Below are positions 8,920 through 12,243 of a stretch of 12,243 nucleotides of DNA, in pieces; within the stretch, counting starts at the first letter, position 1; each line of letters opens with the position of its first letter. The stretch is taken from the NCBI GenBank assembly GCA_910592205.1, contig CAJVPJ010001109.1:1-12243 (forward strand), given 5' to 3'. A program made the position numbers and the translations under genes. The DNA comes from Paraglomus occultum. Lineage: Eukaryota; Glomeromycota; Glomeromycetes; Paraglomerales; Paraglomeraceae. The notes beneath the pieces were generated by a model. It was given only the letters and a program-made list of their open reading frames with translations, made no database searches and was not told the origin of the DNA.

Positions 8920-9353
8920 TGCTACAACCCTAAACAACTTTCTTTCCTTTGCTCAAAAGGTTATAAACGGTTCCATCTGTGATATGAAAACAAATATCAA
9001 ATGAATCATGACTCGGAATGTATTTTTTAACCAAACCATGATGAAGCCACGATTATAGGGAAATCTTTATTTTCCAAATCGTAATTAAAATTTGAAAATT
9101 TAAAACCATAAATTGACGAGGTATTCGAAACCATTTCTTAAATCTTGGTGTTGCAAGAGTGCCACGTCTTTTTTTCCAGCGAAAGTCATTCCACGCTTGG
9201 ATAGATTAAGGTCGAAGTTCAAAATAACTTTACTTCAATCGGAAAGGACATTGAGTAGATGATATCGAAACAATGCGTAGTTATAATGGAACATTGGAAT
9301 CACATCACGGGTTAATATGTCTACTTGAATAACTCGTTCAAGTCCAAAAAGAA

Positions 9354-9359
9354 TTTATT
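9354..9359 (-). terminator. Poly(A) signal of REV1
   Basis: The minus strand reads AATAAA here, 73 nt past the proposed REV1 stop codon (9435-9433). This supports ending the gene at that stop and not splicing on to further exons, though AATAAA is common in such DNA. Confidence 0.4.
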
Positions 9360-9432
9360 GAGACACACATGCTTAGCCAAAAATGAGTTCTATTATCACT
9401 CAATTGCAACAAGATATCGTTGTGCGTATACG

Positions 9433-12243
9433 CTACAACCATCCACTAGAATATTTGGTCAATTTATCCGATTCGGTTTTAACCTCTTTATATGTAGGTC
9501 GCAAATTTTTCAGCGGAGTATGAAACCGATATTCAACCATGATTTCTTTTTGAACGTCTATAATAACCAATGATGAAAGAACGTAAATGAGAGGATGAAT
9601 AATGATGTATAAATTCCAAAACTATTGGCGCGTTCATCACTCTTATTTGTTACCGTCCATATTACCTTTTGGGAGAGCATCAAAAACATCCCGATCAAAT
9701 TCACCATTCTTATCCAAATTCAGCCCTCGACTCTCGCCCTCGATTTTACTCTTCCATCTCGGAGGTTTCTGCATCGCAGTCTTCCTATCACGGTTTTTCT
9801 TATTGGCAGTTTTTTTAGAAACTTTGTAATTTGCTGTAATTGGGCGGGGATGGGGTAATTCATTCCATGTCTCTTGACATGGCGAGGCTTTCTCATTTGG
9901 CCTGTATTTCGTTGAATCTATTTCAGTGTCTTATCATATAGAGAAAGTGACCATCAGTTGGGACGATTTCTATATACGTTGTTTCCCATAATAGGCAAAC
10001 GCTCCAGCCTTGCAACGTGACCATTCCTTACCTTCCTCCATCTTGAGCATCGCGCTTTCATTCCTCATTTGTGAACATGACGGCTCTTCATCAATCATCA
10101 TGTTATCATCCAATTCCATCTTCACTGGGACAACCACTGGAACATACTTCCCTGGTTCTTTGTAGCTCGGATGTTGTTGTTGTAACGTATGTAATCGATT
10201 CTCATCCATATCATGTTCCAAACTTTCTTGATTGCGCTCACAATTTCCGGAACGCTCACAAACGTCATTATTAAAGGGCGATGATAGACCTGGAGAGCTA
10301 CTAATGATATCCACGTGACCCTCCTCATCGTCTGTCAGGCTTCCATCATCATAGCACCGTTGTCTTTGATCATTTGAATCATCTGGTTGCTCTTCTCTCC
10401 CTTCCGCATCAGCCGCTGATTTGTATTTGAAATAGTCTGCAGTACAAATTTTTGTTTGATGTTATAAAAAATCATTTGATATTACTACTAACATTATAAA
10501 AGTCCTAACCTTGAAGACTTTTGTGCGTCTTTCCTGTTTCGTTATTAAGCTTTTGCAATTGTATACCAACACCTAATTAACAGCAACAACTTTAAGGTCT
10601 TTTTTTATCTGGTTAAGATAGCATACAAGACAAGACAAGACCGACCTCTGATTTCCACACAACTGCACCCAAACTGTTTTAGTAATACCAAGCATTCGTT
10701 CCAGATAAGCTCAAAACTATCCGTGTAATAGGCAAAAGTTTTTGATTTCGAAAAATTATCGCAGTCTCCACAACCAAGTAACTTTTGTGGCGCTCCTGCT
10801 TCGGGCTTCCGCAATTTGATCTGGCATAAATATGGACTTGGTAAACAGAAACAATTACTCGCGTTGTCATTGGAATAAATTTTTATCTCACCTTTAAAGT
10901 TACTGATTTAGTCTTTAGATTCACGTCCTTAAGCCGCTTAACAACTTCTTTACATAATTCATAAAGAAATTTCTAAATAAGATAAATAAATTTTAACACA
11001 ATATTCACGAGACGATGCATAAACCACTACCACTTTTGTTAATTTACCTCGACCTGTCCATCATTTTCAAATCTCACGCCCCAGGCAACTTCGGCTGAAA
11101 CGCTTCTTCTAGGGCTATCCATTTGTATTAACCTTTTATCTATTCCTCTGGCAAAATTGTATAGGTTTTTTACCAGCTTTGGGTCCAAATTCTGTCTGCA
11201 ATTCAGTCATAGTTAAATTTCTAAGATCTGCTATTGTGACTACTCCCTACAGAAAACATAATTTCTAACATGAGATGTGCAAACAAGTCTATATGGAATA
11301 TGATAAACAGTCAAATTACTTTTTCCCCTAATCTTTGCGATATTGACGAGCCTACGCTCGGTAGGATGTCTACATTTTGATTTTCTAGAAATTCGTCAAT
11401 ATAATCATCTTTTATATAAAATTGACCGCATGGTTTAGCATAAGTTGTGGCCATCCTGTCAACACGTATACAAATTCAACGTCAAAAAGCTAAACACGAT
11501 TAGCGAACAAACTCATCAAAACTTACTTTGCCAATAAGATATTCTTTGCAATACCGATGCTCGCATCGCATCGAGTTTCACTCTTAATTTCTTTTCTTAG
11601 CTTCATGGCAAATTCCTCTGCATCTCCGCCATAGTCCTCTCTGACTGTGCGTCCGACTTCTATCAAAGCCTCATCTATGCTGATCGCCTGCAATTCTGTG
11701 GCATGCTTTATTAAAATCTCATAGAACTTAAGGCTCACAGCGTGATACTTCTCAAATTCATATGGAATCATTGTCAGGTTTGGACATAATTTCTGCGCTT
11801 CTCCAGCGCTTATAAGTGAAAATTTTTGGATAGTTTATTTCACGAATGATCGTGCTCAAAGTCACCAATAATTTGAATTTGGAAGACTTACTGCATCCCA
11901 TTCGAGATACCATATGACCGCGCAATATAGTTAGCCGAGGCTATTTCGCTAGAGGAATCTATCTTAGTTGAGGTGCCTTTCGCATGACATACGCCCACCT
12001 TTTGGATAAGTAATTCAAAATTATTAAAAATATTATGTATTATAAATGTGTGACATTCACGTTACCGGCTTATTTATTAAATTCGGACGGTCTAGCAAAC
12101 CGACCGAGACGAAGAATGCATCGAAATCGACGTGCCTTCATCAAGAATCACCAATCATGAAGATGTCAGTCATTACTTGTAATGAAAAACTGGTGCAACG
12201 TGTCTTCAATACCAAATGCACGTACATCACAATTTGATCCTCA
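9433..12243 (-). CDS. REV1: DNA repair polymerase REV1 (deoxycytidyl transferase), 5' partial, twelve visible exons, one frameshift
   Basis: REV1 is a nuclear Y-family polymerase that inserts dCMP opposite abasic sites and damaged G and scaffolds other translesion polymerases. Visible exons, 5' to 3': 12226-12243 (partial), 12066-12135, 11892-11998, 11527-11808, 11320-11455, 11048-11246, 10892-10972, 10646-10820, 10510-10572, 10032-10436, 9666-9929 and 9433-9557. Introns are 67-108 nt, GT-AG, with matching phases. Numbering from the first complete codon gives about 640 visible residues. Evidence: IVMHVDFDAFFVSV (metal-binding D9), SIDEAL with catalytic D110/E111, NILLAKMATTYAKPCGQ, the helix-hairpin ADLRNLTMTEL, the little-finger/PAD ending EIRGVGIQ, and a ubiquitin-binding motif at 590-605 (DRDVFDALPKDVQKEI). 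The BRCT domain would lie beyond the window. Oddities: one extra base in a six-A run (plus 11166-11171), and only about 35 residues after the UBM, so no usual C-terminal domain. The 5' acceptor of the 9666-9929 exon could instead start at 9917. Confidence 0.93.
11166..11171 (-). other. Single-base frameshift in an A6 run within REV1
   Basis: The exon at 11048-11246 is 199 nt but both flanking introns are phase 0, so it has exactly one base too many. Translation is family-like up to FGPKAGK, then the next codons run out of frame into a stop. With one A fewer in this run, the frame continues as LYNFARGIDKRLI, which is highly conserved in REV1 and other Y-family polymerases, and stays open to the donor. 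A 26-nt intron across the site was tested and gives a stop. A sequencing or assembly slip at the homopolymer is the simplest explanation; a real inactivating mutation is the other. Confidence 0.88.

Larger units (their letters stand above)
7955..9432. other. Intergenic region between REV1 and the nine-exon gene
   Basis: I see no gene in this AT-rich stretch. It should hold the 3' flank of REV1 (poly(A) signal at 9354-9359) and the promoter of the nine-exon gene. A short GC-rich block at about 8010-8030 (GGCGCGCTCCCG) lies some 55-75 nt upstream of that gene's ATG and could be a promoter element. A perfect 16-bp palindrome at 8904-8919 is annotated separately. A 64-codon minus-strand frame at 8149-8343 and short open frames near 9070-9250 have no recognisable sequence or splice partners. 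Confidence 0.55.

Noticed and set aside
9070-9260. Two overlapping minus-strand open frames of about 45 codons as extra REV1 exons encoding the C-terminal domain
   Set aside because: Neither resembles the REV1 C-terminal domain, and there is no donor before the REV1 stop that joins them convincingly in phase.
9325-9858. Plus-strand ORFs of 75-82 codons
   Set aside because: They are antisense shadows of the last two REV1 exons, whose minus-strand frames give the UBM and match in phase.
11142-11180. A 26-nt intron (GTAAAA donor, CCAG acceptor) to explain the REV1 frameshift
   Set aside because: Removing it leads straight to an in-frame TAG and deletes the conserved LYNFARG segment; it is also far shorter than the other introns.
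12136-12225. Coding sequence immediately upstream of the REV1 HVDFD exon
   Set aside because: In-frame stop codons precede the exon. A 90-nt GTACGT-AAG intron instead joins QIV-M to HVDFD exactly, as expected for the family.

Overview
The window looks like nuclear DNA from a filamentous or early-diverging fungus. It is AT-rich and its genes are cut by many short GT-AG introns (about 41 to 152 nt). It carries a nitrite reductase of the single-polypeptide fungal type (a NirB-like flavoprotein and siroheme part fused to a C-terminal NirD/Rieske domain), and it has no bacterial signals such as Shine-Dalgarno-spaced operons. The lineage (for example Mucoromycota) is only a guess from base composition and intron density; the fungal call itself is strong.

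Layout. Positions 1-69 may hold the last 22 codons of a plus-strand gene. Positions 70-1529 are non-coding as far as I can see and hold a dense cluster of GATA-factor sites. Positions 1530-4940 (+) are a complete four-exon assimilatory nitrite reductase gene of 1021 residues. A 200-bp convergent gap follows, with poly(A) signals for both strands. Positions 5141-6133 (-) are a single-exon 330-residue protein I do not recognise. Positions 6403-7954 (-) are a nine-exon gene for an unrecognised protein of about 340 residues; it is visible only after splicing, because most of its exons are too short to stand out as ORFs. Positions 7955-9432 show no gene. Positions 9433-12243 (-) are the 3' part of REV1, the Y-family translesion polymerase, in twelve visible exons; its start lies beyond the window.

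The genes do not form one pathway. Nitrite reductase carries out the last step of nitrate assimilation (nitrite to ammonium), and the upstream GATA sites fit nitrogen-metabolite control. REV1 works in DNA damage tolerance. The two unrecognised genes lie in tandem with REV1 on the minus strand. The points most worth a second look are a one-base frameshift in the REV1 exon that encodes the end of the catalytic core, the apparent lack of a REV1 C-terminal domain after its ubiquitin-binding motif, a PCNA-binding-like motif made by an exon junction, the cryptic nine-exon gene, and the GATA cluster. I found no mobile element, CRISPR array, tRNA or rRNA that I could support.
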